64,000 bases of DNA from DATBJG01 sp963790545 (GCA_963790545.1 CAWBPA010000017.1:1364001-1428000); one strand, 5' to 3'; counted from the stretch's first letter, positions 54,384 through 63,370 are shown. Notes: generated by a model not told the origin, from the sequence alone. Made by a program: numbers and translations.

Positions 54384-55487
54384 TCAGGCGCTTTTCGCGT
54401 CTGGCGTCGCGCCTACGTACTTTGACAACGGTCGCATCAAACGGCCTCGCCGACGCTGTTCCTCATAGTGGGCGCACCAGCCGGCGACCCGGGATACGGC
54501 AAACGTGGGCGAGAAGAGCGCGCGCGGAATGCCGACGGCGTCCAGAAGCACGGCGGTATAGAACTCGACATTGGCCCGAAGCTGACGCTCCGGGTGACGC
54601 TCTGCGAGCAATGTTTCGGCGGCGCCTTCGACGATCCTGGCTAACCCGAGACGATCGCCTCCCAAACCCGAGGCCTCCAATTTCGTTGCTGCTCGCTCCA
54701 ACGCCGCGGCGCGAGGATCTCGCACCCGGTACACGCGGTGCCCCATCCCCATGATGCGTTGACCGCTGTTAAGCTGCGTCGAAAGCCACGACCGCGCCCG
54801 CTCCGCCGTTCCAATGGCGTCGAGCATGTCGAGCACCGGACCGGGCGCACCGCCATGCAGCGGACCCTTGAGCGCTCCCACGCCCGCGACGACGGCACTG
54901 ACCAGATCGGATCCAGTTGACGCGACGACGCGTGCCGCGAGCGTGGAGGCATTGAGGCCGTGATCGACCACACAGCAGAGATAGCTATCGAGGCCGGCAA
55001 CGCTGGCAGGTGCCGGCGTGCTTCCAGTCACCATGCGGAGGTAATCGGTGGCGTGAGAGCACGACGGATCGGGCTCGACCGGCTGACACCCCGTCTGAAG
55101 GCGCGCCCAACCGGCCGCGAAAACAGCGGTAGCCGCCGTCAGGACGAGCGTGTCTTGATCATGATTGCCGCTTGTTTGGAGGTGCCCGAGGGCGGCCCGC
55201 AACGCGTCCATACCATCGGGCAGTGACAGAGCGTTTCCAAGCCTGGGAACCAGTTCGAAAGCCTCTTGTCTCGCTTGTCCCAATCGCGATTGCCACCGCT
55301 CTCTTTCGCCGCTCTCCGGAAGACGCCCGGTCCACAAGAGCGCACAGACATCTTCAAACGTGTGGCGGCCGACCAGATCTTCGATGAACCAACCACGGAG
55401 AATGAGCTGACCGCGCTCGCCATCCACGTCGCTCAATTCGGTTTCCGCGACGACAACGCCTTCCAAACCCAACATGGACAAATCCAC
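54384..55487 (-). CDS. citrate synthase family protein (citrate/2-methylcitrate synthase-like)
   Basis: This encodes 367 residues. Motifs are VVDHGLNASTLAARVVASTG, GALKGPLHGGAP, the catalytic His in IMGMGHRVYRVRDPRA, and the C-terminal FAVSRVAGWCAHYEEQ. At the usual catalytic Asp position (NVDF in most) it has NVEFYTAVLLD, i.e. Glu. I recall the same substitution in type II/CitA-like enzymes, so this may be a subgroup feature. It condenses an acyl-CoA (acetyl or propionyl) with oxaloacetate. It is directly downstream of a second citrate synthase on the same strand. Confidence 0.9.
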   Translation of the reverse strand: MDLSMLGLEGVVVAETELSDVDGERGQLILRGWFIEDLVGRHTFEDVCALLWTGRLPESGERERWQSRLGQARQEAFELVPRLGNALSLPDGMDALRAALGHLQTSGNHDQDTLVLTAATAVFAAGWARLQTGCQPVEPDPSCSHATDYLRMVTGSTPAPASVAGLDSYLCCVVDHGLNASTLAARVVASTGSDLVSAVVAGVGALKGPLHGGAPGPVLDMLDAIGTAERARSWLSTQLNSGQRIMGMGHRVYRVRDPRAAALERAATKLEASGLGGDRLGLARIVEGAAETLLAERHPERQLRANVEFYTAVLLDAVGIPRALFSPTFAVSRVAGWCAHYEEQRRRGRLMRPLSKYVGATPDAKSA

Positions 55488-55557
55488 TTTGAACTTACTT
55501 TTCTACATTGAACTTTAAACTTTGAACTTTGACTATATGGATTCAGCAATCAACATG
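55488..55557. repeat. degenerate repeat, ACTTTGA/ACTTT type
   Basis: The spacer between the two citrate synthase genes contains about six copies of (a)actttga-like words, as at 21880-21912. Confidence 0.7.
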
Positions 55558-56781
55558 TCAGACGCGGGGAAGTGGTCCCGTGTACGACGCGCGCGGACGG
55601 ATCAGCTGTTCTTCGGCGTACTGCTCGATCGCGTGGGCAATCCAACCCACGGTCCGTCCGAGGGCGAAGAGCACCAGGGCGGACCCACGCGTCAAGCCGA
55701 GCGCTCGTCGAAGCATGACGAGGCCGAAATCCACGTTGGGAGACTCGTCGAGCAGCGCGTGCCCGGCGGCCCTGCTGGCGCGCAGAAAAGCGGTCGCCTT
55801 CGAATCCGGCCAGGCTCGCTCAACCTCCTCGAACAGCAGACGCGCCCGGGGATCACCGTCGGGATAGAGCGGGTGCCCAAATCCGGGCGCGGACTCGCCA
55901 CGACGAAGACGCGCCGCCAGCACGCGACGCACGCCGGCGGGTGAACCCGATTCATCGAGGAAGCTCTCGATTCGCGCTGTATATCCCCCATGGCGTGGAC
56001 CTCTCAGCGCGCCGAGTCCGGCACCCACCACGTCGTAAGGCGAGCTTCCCGTCGACGCCACGACCCGGGCCGCGAACGCCGACACGTTCAGCTCATGGTC
56101 CGCACAAAGAATGAGGGCCATCTCGAGGAGTCGACGGCCTGGCCGCGTGCGAACCTTCCATCCATCCGCTAGCGAAGCGGCCACCAACGACGGTGAGCCA
56201 GGTGCTTGCAGCGTGACCGCCGCCGTAAGCAGACTCAAGATGCGCCAACCCGAGGTGGAAACGTTCTCGGGGCTGACGTCGAGCGCAGCAGGGTCGGCGG
56301 CTGCGGCAAGCGGCAGGATCGCCTGTAACCGTTCCATCACCGGCAGTGAGCCGAGCCGAAGAATGGCCTTGTGGAGCGCCAGCGATTCCGGCGCGCTGGG
56401 CAGCTCACGTCCGGCTTTCCAACCCCAGAGCAGTCGGACCACCTCGTCGAATCGGCCACTCCTGGCCAGCGCGAGCGCATCATGACCGCGGTAATAGAGG
56501 CGACCCGCGTCAATCAGCGAAATGCCGGACTCGAGAACGGGGACGCCCCAGTTCAGCGACTTACGGACCGCAGCCTCAGGGTGGAGACGGGCCTGCTTTC
56601 GATCCCGCAGCCGTTCGACATCAGCTGCCAGGTATCGAGAGCTTCGAGGGTTTCTTGGATCCGCTTCGGCGTGAATGCGCCCGCGACTGACGTACGCGTA
56701 GAGTGAGGCCCGGCTCACACCCAGAATCATGACGGCCTCACGTGCCGTCAAATACCGCGAACGGTTCCGATGCTCGAGCAT
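55558..56781 (-). CDS. citrate synthase with N-terminal HTH/excisionase-like domain
   Basis: This encodes 407 residues from ATG 56781. The first 60 residues look like a MerR/excisionase-type winged helix: YLTAREAVMILGVSRASLYA, YVSRGRIHAEA, SSRYLAADVERLRDRK. The rest is a citrate synthase domain with ADHELNVSAFAARVVASTGS, GALRGPRHGG, catalytic His in APGFGHPLYPDGDPRA and catalytic Asp in NVDFGLVML. The HTH-citrate synthase architecture is known but of unproven function; it may be a regulatory or moonlighting enzyme. The pair is divergent from the TonB gene. Confidence 0.92.
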   Translation of the reverse strand: MLEHRNRSRYLTAREAVMILGVSRASLYAYVSRGRIHAEADPRNPRSSRYLAADVERLRDRKQARLHPEAAVRKSLNWGVPVLESGISLIDAGRLYYRGHDALALARSGRFDEVVRLLWGWKAGRELPSAPESLALHKAILRLGSLPVMERLQAILPLAAAADPAALDVSPENVSTSGWRILSLLTAAVTLQAPGSPSLVAASLADGWKVRTRPGRRLLEMALILCADHELNVSAFAARVVASTGSSPYDVVGAGLGALRGPRHGGYTARIESFLDESGSPAGVRRVLAARLRRGESAPGFGHPLYPDGDPRARLLFEEVERAWPDSKATAFLRASRAAGHALLDESPNVDFGLVMLRRALGLTRGSALVLFALGRTVGWIAHAIEQYAEEQLIRPRASYTGPLPRV

Positions 56782-57038
56782 ATGGATGAGCCTTCGAACT
56801 TCTGACGAGCCTTCAAACTTTTGGATCGAGAACGATCCATCGGATCTTTCTTTTGCACGAGATTTGTCGTATCGTGCGCCCCGTGGATGGTGAAAACGCC
56901 ATCCAATTCCACACAATTCGCAGACCGACTCTCTGACACGCGACGAGATGCCTTCGTTGGCATCGTAGTGATCCGACCGCGCGACACATAGTTTCGGCAA
57001 TCGCATCGGTGGCAACGACTGTTGCCAAAGGGGGAGAC
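56782..57038 (+). promoter_or_regulatory. divergent control region, citrate synthase / TonB receptor
   Basis: Three short perfect inverted repeats stand out: GGATCG-agaa-CGATCC (56823-56838), GCACGA-(11 nt)-TCGTGC (56855-56877) and GGCAAC-gact-GTTGCC (57011-57026). The last lies immediately before the GGGGGAGA ribosome binding site of the TonB gene. The first two could be operators shared by the divergent genes, perhaps for the HTH-citrate synthase itself. Confidence 0.45.
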
Positions 57039-60000
57039 ATGCGACGAACGGATGTCGTAGGAGTGGGCCTGAGTGTCATCGTGTGTGCGCTGCTTCTTCC
57101 AGGGGTTGCGTCGGGACAGCAGGCCACGGCCAGCGGGATCGCGGGAGTTGTCGAAGACACTTCCGGGGCGGTCCTGCCTGGCGTCACGGTCGAAGCCTCC
57201 AGTCCGGCCCTGATCGAGAAGGTGCGCACCGCCGTCACCGATAACGAGGGTCGCTACAACATTGTCGATCTGCGTCCGGGATCCTATGTCGTCACGTTCA
57301 CGCTCACCGGTTTCAACACCTTCAGGCGCGACGGCATCGAACTGACGTCGGGATTCACGGCCTCGGTGAACGCCAAAATGCAGGTCGGCAATCTCACCGA
57401 GACGATCACCGTGACGGGCGAGTCGCCGCTCGTCGACACCCGCAACGCCCGCAAGCAGACCGTCGTCACGGCCGATCTGCTGAACGTGCTCCCGAGCAGT
57501 GTGAAGAACCTGAACAATCTCGTGACGCTGACCCCGGGGTTTCGGGGGAACGAAGGGTTCGACATCACCGGCGCCTACACCGGCCAAATCGGAGGCACGT
57601 ACCACGGCAAGGGCGGCACGAACGTCCAGTTCGACGGGATGGGGATCCAGCATTCGATGGGTAATCAGGGGTACAACGCCAACGCCGAGACCGTGCAGGA
57701 GCTGACATTGTCGATCGGCGGGATCTCGGCCGACAGCAACGCCGACGGCGTCATCGTGAACATGATTCCGAAGGAGGGAGGCAACCGCTTCAGCGGCAGC
57801 GTCAGTGGGCTCTTCGCCAACGACAACCTGCAATCGAGCAACCTGAGCGAGGAGTTGCAGGCTCGTGGCGTCAGGAGCACAACCAAGCTGAATTACATTT
57901 ACGACGCGGGGTTCACGCTGGGCGGCCCGATCAAGAGGGATCGTCCTCTGGTTCTTTGGCTCGTTTCGCGGGTGGGGCAACAAGCGGCAGGCCGCGAACA
58001 AGTTCTACAATCAGACGCAGGGTACGCCGTTCTACACACCCGATTTCAGCCGGCCCGGGTATGCGAAAGAGTGGTACGAGTCCAAGGCCGTGCGCGTCAC
58101 GTGGCGGGCGTCTGCAAAACACAAGTTTAACTTCTTCGCCGATCCCCAGCGAGACTGCCATTGCCCGGCGCTGACGGCGAGCGGATCGGTCAATGCCCCC
58201 GAGGCGTTCTTCAGCTATCGCCTCAGACCAGCCGGACTGTATCAGGTCGCCTGGAACGCGCCGGTCACGAACAGGCTCCTGTTCGAAGCTGGCGCGTCAC
58301 GGGCGGATGGCAGCTGGCCGACATACCGGCAGCCGGAAGTGACCGTTGACGATATTTCGATCTTTGAGTCGACAACCGGCGTCCGCTACAACTCGGGCTC
58401 CCCGCTTGGGATTACGTACGCCCCGACCCAATCGGTGCCGCGAATCAGCCAGCGCTTTTCTGCGTCCTATGTGACCGGGGCGCACGCCTTCAAGGCAGGG
58501 TTCCAGCTCGAGGAAATCTACTTCCGACAAGGCCTCGAAGCCGGCACGCAGAACGTGGACTACGTGTTCAACAATCGCGTGCCCTTCAGCCTCAACCAGT
58601 GGGCCACCCCCTACGAGATCAAGGCGCAAAACAAGGATTTCGGATTCTACGCGCAGGATCAGTGGACTATGCGTCGTCTGACGCTCACATATGGGGTGCG
58701 CTACGAGTACTTCAGCGGCTACATTCCGCCTCAATCCGTGGGGGCGACGCCAAATGGCTGGGTTCCCGCGCGCAGCTTCGACGAGGTGAACGACGTGCCG
58801 TTGTGGAAGGACGTCGATCCAAGGCTGGGCGCCGCGTACGACCTTTTCGGCAACGGGCGAACCGCGGTGAAAGTGGCACTCGGTCGATACGTCTCGAAGG
58901 CCGCTACTCCAACCATCACCACGCAGAACAATCCGATCAACACATCGGTCAACACCGTCAACCGCACGTGGAACGATAACCGGTTCGGAGCTGGTGATCC
59001 GCGTAGCGGAAACTTCAAACCCGATTGCGATCTCGCAAACCGCGCCGACAATGGCGAGTGCGGGGCGATGTGCGAACCAGAACTTCGGCGGGCTCAACGT
59101 CACGACCCGCTATGCAGATGATGCGATTCGCGGATACGACTCTCGTAGCTTCAACTGGGACTTCACGGCTGAGGTCCAGCACCAGCTCCGGCCAAATGTG
59201 TCGTTGAGCGGCGGCTACTACCGCAACTGGTTTGGCAACTTCCTCGTCACGGATAACACGCTGGTGACGCCCGCGGACTTCAGCCCGTACTGCATCACCG
59301 CGCCGGTCGATGCCCGACTGCCTGGCGGAGGCGGTTATCCCGTCTGCGGCTTGTACGACGTGTCGCCGGCGCTGTTTGGCCGCGTCAACAGCGTGGTGAC
59401 GCAGACAGACAACTATGGGAAGATGCGCCGCGTCAACGACTTCTTCAACGTCACGATCAACGCGAGGCTTAGCCTCGGGCGTTCAATACGGCGGCGGGGT
59501 GGATACCGGGCGCAGCGTGAACGATGCCTGCTTCAACGTTGATTCTCCCGGCGCGATTGCCACTGCTCTTCCGGGCAATCTTGTCGGCTTGACGGCCGGG
59601 GTGCTGTCGACTCCGACGCCGTTCACCGCGACGACCATCAACGGCCAGCCAATCTGCAAGATCGTCACGCCTTTCGAAGGTCAGACGCAGTTCAAGGGCT
59701 TCCTGACGTACCCACTGCCGTACGACTTCGTCGTCAGCGCCGTGTTCCAGAACATCTCCGGGCCCACCATTACCGCAAACTACGCCGCGAGCAACGCCGA
59801 GATCGCGCCGTCGCTCGGCCGCAACCTCGCGGCATGCGGCGTTCAGGTCAACTGCACTCAGAGGGCCACGGTTCCGCTGATCGTCCCGCAGACAGAGTTC
59901 GATGACCGGTTGAATCGGCTCGACCTGCGGATGGCCAAACGATTCGCGCTGACAACGACAATGCGTTTGCAGGCCAACATCAACATCTACAACGTCTTCA

Positions 60001-60110
60001 ACGGCAGCGCCATATCGACGCTCAACACCAACTATGGCCCGGTGTGGCTGCAGCCATCACTGATGCAGGACGGCCGCATGCTTCAATTCAGCGGAACGTT
60101 GAACTTCTAG
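57039..60110 (+). CDS. TonB-dependent receptor with N-terminal carboxypeptidase-regulatory-like domain (three frameshifts)
   Basis: ATG 57039 with signal peptide IVCALLLPGVASGQQ. Residues of about 28-110 form a CarboxypepD_reg-like domain (IAGVVEDTSGAVLPGVTVEA, YNIVDLRPGSYVVTFTLTGF). A plug domain follows, with QTVVTADLLNVLP and SIGGISADSNADGVIVNMIP, then the outer-membrane barrel. Frame changes occur at about 57945 (CGTCCTCTGG, one C too many), 59071 and 59478 (GGG, one G too many). The last strand ends in F (QFSGTLNF), as expected. About 1020 residues, typical of acidobacterial Oar-like receptors. Substrate unknown. Confidence 0.92.
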
Positions 60111-60130
60111 CAGGATGCTGAACAAGGCTC

Positions 60131-60199
60131 TTCACCACGGAGGTCACCGAGGTCGCAGAGTTTTTGGATCAGTTCTCATGTGGAACTCCGTGGTGAAAT
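60131..60199. repeat. palindromic interspersed repeat, CACCACAGAGG type (copy D)
   Basis: The left arm is caccacggaggtcaccgagg and the right arm tggaactccgtggtgaa, around a centre with a T-run (GAGTTTTTGG). TAGCAGGATGCTGAA just before it resembles the GCAGCCTGCTGAAAAA in front of copy A. Confidence 0.8.
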
Positions 60200-60228
60200 A
60201 GGATTATTCTGCGACGCTCCTTGGAACG

Positions 60229-60963
60229 TTGACTCTCCCTCTCGCTCACTCTCAGCCTCGGTCCCTTCTCTCGGCCGATCGGGTCTTCTACACAGGGATG
60301 GCGTTGGCCGCTCGTGGCGGCCGTCTTCCTCGGCTTCTCCCGAACCTACTACCTGAGGCCCCAGTTTCAAGACACGTCGCTGCCGTTCTATTTGCACGTC
60401 CACGGCGCCGTGTTCTCGGCGTGGATTGCGCTATTTTTGGCGCAGACGTCGTTGGTTGCCGCCAGACGGACCGACCTTCATCGCCGACTTGGCCTGACGG
60501 GTGCCGTGCTGGCGGCGGTCAATGGTGGTCATGGGCGTGACCGCAGCCATCATCTCGGGTCGGCGTAACATTGCCGCCGGTTTCGAAACCGAGGCGCTCT
60601 CGTTCCTGACCGTTCCCCTCTCATCAATGATGGTCTTCGTCGCGCTTGTCGGATCGGCGCTCTACTACCGTCGGTCGGCCTGAAACACACAAGCGACTCA
60701 TGCTGCTTGCGACGATCAGCATTCTCGACGCGGCCACGGCGCGTTGGCCCTTTGCGTTCGCGACAGCGACAACCTGGGCGTACTATGTCCTTGCTGATCT
60801 CTTCATCCTGGTGGCTGTCGCATACGATGGCTTCTCCCGCCGACGTGTTCATCCGGCATATATCTGGGGCGGGTTGTTTGTTTTGGTCGCACAAGTCCTG
60901 CGCGACGTGGTAGGGCGCACTGTTCTGTGGCAGGCGTTTGCGCGTGTGATCCTGGGCCAGTAG
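60229..60963 (+). CDS. multi-pass membrane protein (three frameshifts)
   Basis: Reading through three single-base insertions at about 60313, 60521 and 60675 gives one protein of about 240 residues with six or seven TM segments. Joined segments are RVFYTGMALA - VFLGFSRTYYLRPQF - YLHVHGAVFSAWIALFLAQT - LHRRLGLTGAVLAAV - MVVMGVTAAIISG - LSSMMVFVALVGSALYYRR - PETHKRLMLLATISI - WAYYVLADLFILVAVAYDGF. Conserved His in HVHG, LHRRLG and THKRLM suggests heme or metal binding, as in DUF2306-like proteins. The start codon is uncertain. Function unknown. Confidence 0.65.
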
Positions 60964-61135
60964 AACAGCTTTCAGTTTTCAGTCATCAGTCCTCAAGGCC
61001 AACGCTGAGGAACTCCAACCTTTAAGAATTTCTCTTCGGACTCCGCACAGACTCGCCTGACCTCAAAAGTGTAATTTGAGCCCATCTTCGTCCTCTTCTC
61101 GCATCCCTGTGAGAAGGCCTCCAAGGAGGGGAACC

Positions 61136-61774
61136 ATGACCAACAAGGTCACCGTGAGGACGGGGTCGGATCGGACCGGAAGGTGGAAGTGGGTGCTGCA
61201 CATGTCGGTGTCGCTGCTCGTGCTGGCTCCGGTCAACGCCAGCGCGCAAGTGGTCTCAACGTCATTTGAGCAACTCCAAGCTCTCGTGAAACCAGGTGAT
61301 ACCGTTGATATCACAGACACGAGTGGAAGAAGGACCAGAGGAACGCTTGGAGAGCTGTCTCGGTCCTCGCTGGAACTCCTCACACGCAAGACCGGCGCGG
61401 ACGGGCGCGAGAATCTTGTCCGCGATCGACAACTGTTCGAGCGTGATGTTCAACAGATTCAGTTGGTGCGCCGCGATTCGCTATGGAACGGCACACTGAT
61501 CGGATTCGCCCCGGGCGCAGCGATTGGCATGTTCATTTTGTTCGTGGGCGCAGGCTGCGACTGCTACACGGTTGAGTCTCGCGCACCGATTGCGCTCTCC
61601 ACCATGTTATTCGCCGGCGGAATCGGGGCACTCATTGGAGGTACGGTGGACGCCTCGATCGTCAAGCGCACAACCGTCTATTTTCGACTGCCAGACTCGC
61701 GATCCGTCGGTCTGCGCATATCCCCTGTGCTCTCGAAATCGGCGACTGGCGTGAAGATCGGCCTGCGATTCTGA
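61136..61774 (+). CDS. secreted/membrane hypothetical protein (tandem paralog 1)
   Basis: This encodes 212 residues; AAGGAGG precedes ATG 61136. A signal peptide (VLHMSVSLLVLAPVNASA) is followed by SFEQLQALVKPGDTVDITDT, a beta-rich SM-like module (GTLGELSRSSLELL). Then comes SLWNGTLIGFAPGAAIGMFI and a second TM segment (LSTMLFAGGIGALIGGTVDA), and the end KSATGVKIGLRF. The 190-residue product of the next gene is its paralog. Function unknown; such 'LVKPGDTV-VTD' proteins recur in Acidobacteria. Confidence 0.72.
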   Translation: MTNKVTVRTGSDRTGRWKWVLHMSVSLLVLAPVNASAQVVSTSFEQLQALVKPGDTVDITDTSGRRTRGTLGELSRSSLELLTRKTGADGRENLVRDRQLFERDVQQIQLVRRDSLWNGTLIGFAPGAAIGMFILFVGAGCDCYTVESRAPIALSTMLFAGGIGALIGGTVDASIVKRTTVYFRLPDSRSVGLRISPVLSKSATGVKIGLRF

Positions 61775-61791
61775 ACCAGGAGCAAAGACTG

Positions 61792-62364
61792 ATGACACCA
61801 CGCACACGAATCAATCGAACATTGTCGCTCCTGATTGGAGCAGTGGCTGTCTTCGTGGCGGCGCCGACCAGCGCTCAGCCCGTTGCCGGATCGTTCCGGG
61901 AATTACGTGACCTGGTCTCGCCCGGTGACACGATTTACGTCACCGATGCAAAGGGAAGGACAATCAAGGGAACGCTTGTCGACCTCTCCGACTCGTCCGT
62001 GATCTTTCGCTCCGAGCGCGATTCCTCTGCTCGACTGCTCAGTCTGCCGGAGCACGATGTGAATAACATTCGAGTCCAGCGGTCCGATCCCTGGTGGAAC
62101 GGTCCGCTCATCGGGTTGGCGACTGGAGCAATACCTGGACTCCTGATCGAACTTGGCGGACGAAGCGAGTACGAGAAGTTCAGCGGCACCGCAGCCCTGG
62201 GCCTCGGCACGATCGGTCTGTTCACAGGGCTCCTGGTCGATGTGCTCAATCGAGAGAAGGGGATCGTCTACGTTCGTCGTCCAGGGCAGGATTCAAGTGG
62301 CGTGAACCTCTCACCGCTCTTGTCGAAATCGGTCGTTGGTATCCAGATGTCTGTCGGATTCTGA
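61792..62364 (+). CDS. secreted/membrane hypothetical protein (tandem paralog 2)
   Basis: This encodes 190 residues with signal peptide SLLIGAVAVFVAAPTSA. It is aligned over its full length with the upstream gene: SFRELRDLVSPGDTIYVTDA, GRTIKGTLVDLSDSSVIF, DPWWNGPLIGLATGAIPGLL, LGLGTIGLFTGLLVDVL and the end LSKSVVGIQMSVGF. The 17-bp gap and similar layout show a tandem gene duplication, probably one operon. It lacks the Cys-rich GAGCDCYT loop of paralog 1. Confidence 0.75.
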   Translation: MTPRTRINRTLSLLIGAVAVFVAAPTSAQPVAGSFRELRDLVSPGDTIYVTDAKGRTIKGTLVDLSDSSVIFRSERDSSARLLSLPEHDVNNIRVQRSDPWWNGPLIGLATGAIPGLLIELGGRSEYEKFSGTAALGLGTIGLFTGLLVDVLNREKGIVYVRRPGQDSSGVNLSPLLSKSVVGIQMSVGF

Positions 62365-62376
62365 CGTCGTTGGCCT

Positions 62377-62967
62377 TTACTGGTAGCCCTGCTTGAGGAG
62401 CCTCCCGGCAGCGACCTGATAGTAGCCGCTGCCGCGAGGCGGCACGTCCCAACCCATCGCGTCTGCCATCCGATCGTAGACATTGAACAGGAATGCGACC
62501 TCAATCGCGTCCTCGATCGCCGACTTGGACACGCCGGCACGCATCACCGCTCGCACGTCGTCTGGGCCGAGACCGCGATGGTCGAGCGTCATTTTCTTGA
62601 GTAAGCCGAGCGTGGCGCGAAGCCTGTCGTCGATTGGAGCGGTCGTGTAGTCGTCCAGCACCTGCTCGGTCAACGAATCGTTCCCGAGGGCGGACGCCGC
62701 GACCGCGGCGTGGGCGTTTGTTCAAAAATGACATTGATTCAAACGCGAGACGAACGCCGCAAACAACTCGCGTTCGCCAACCGACCATTCCGAGGTGCCT
62801 CGCATGACGGCCTGCGTGTGTGCGGAATGCGGTCGGCCAAACAGGTGGCGCCGATACCGCAGCGTTCGCATCACATCGGGCGCACGAAAACCTGAAAGCA
62901 GGCGTACGGCTACGTAAAACAGCCGGACGGACAGTCGATCGCCACGAACGACGTTGCTGAGCCTCAC
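62377..62967 (-). CDS. AhpD-like alkylhydroperoxidase, probable selenoprotein (in-frame TGA at 62722-62724)
   Basis: Two segments in the same frame are separated by a single TGA. N-terminal: MRTLRYRRHLFGRPHSAHTQ and GERELFAAFVSRLNQCHF. C-terminal: TNAHAAVAASALGNDSLTEQ and then VAFLFNVYDRMADAMGWD. Together (about 196 residues) they form a typical AhpD/carboxymuconolactone-decarboxylase-like protein. Its motif E-x11-C-x2-C-x3-H reads E-LFAAFVSRLNQ-C-HF-[TGA]-TNA-H, so the stop replaces exactly the second (peroxidatic) Cys. A SECIS-like hairpin lies just downstream. Known AhpD-like selenoproteins with CxxU exist. The alternative is a TGC/TGT-to-TGA miscall. Confidence 0.82.
62694..62711 (-). promoter_or_regulatory. 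candidate bacterial SECIS element
   Basis: On the minus strand, 7 bp ACGCCGC/GCGGCGT enclose the loop GGTC, beginning 17 nt after the TGA. The E. coli fdhF SECIS has 17 nt between UGA and its loop AGGUCU, which also contains GGUC. The G at the start of the loop and the distance fit the bacterial SECIS rule. The stem is GC-rich coding sequence, so some chance remains. Confidence 0.65.
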
Positions 62968-63260
62968 GCGTCCTCCAGCGCCCGACGTGCGGCCGCAAGC
63001 TGCTCTTGGGCAACCCCGAACGACGCCGCAACGATGATTTCGAAAAGCGCGTCCTCTGAGTACCGGCTTCGGAGCCGATCGAGATCCTCGTCGGTCACGG
63101 TGTACGCACGCGAGCGGATCTTCTGTACCAGGCTCATCAGTTCTGGTGGAGGGGTCCCCTGGGCAATGGCTTGACGCAGCTCGGCTGGCGTGGCACCAGC
63201 CTTGTTCAGGAGTGCATCCGCAGTGGCGTTTCTGAACGAGGCGAAGCGATCGTCCATCAC
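62964..63260 (-). CDS. small helical protein, partner of AhpD-like gene
   Basis: This encodes 98 residues from GTG 63260 (or ATG 63257). Its stop overlaps the AhpD start by 4 bp, so translation is coupled. Segments FRNATADALLNKAGATPAEL and RYSEDALFEIIVAASFGVAQ look like the helices before the active site in CMD/AhpD proteins, but no CxxC is present. It may be a subunit or a diverged CMD-like domain. Function unknown. Confidence 0.65.
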   Translation of the reverse strand: MMDDRFASFRNATADALLNKAGATPAELRQAIAQGTPPPELMSLVQKIRSRAYTVTDEDLDRLRSRYSEDALFEIIVAASFGVAQEQLAAARRALEDA

Positions 63261-63318
63261 CTCATTGTAACGGAGGCTTGTGGCCGCGCGGCAGTGCCCG
63301 CCAAATTGAACAGGAGTT

Positions 63319-63359
63319 CAGCAGCGTCCTCTGTGTCCTCTGCGTCCTCTGTGGTGATC
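63319..63359. repeat. single arm of the CACCACAGAGG-type repeat (copy E)
   Basis: Words gcgtcctctgtgtcctctgc and gtcctctgtggtgat form one arm only; no left arm is seen. Confidence 0.75.
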
Positions 63360-63370
63360 TTTTGATTGAG

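Noticed and set aside
1030..60676. Programmed +1 ribosomal frameshifting as a general mechanism
   Set aside because: The sites lack a common slippery sequence, occur in unrelated genes, and some genes have two or three; sequencing insertions explain them better.
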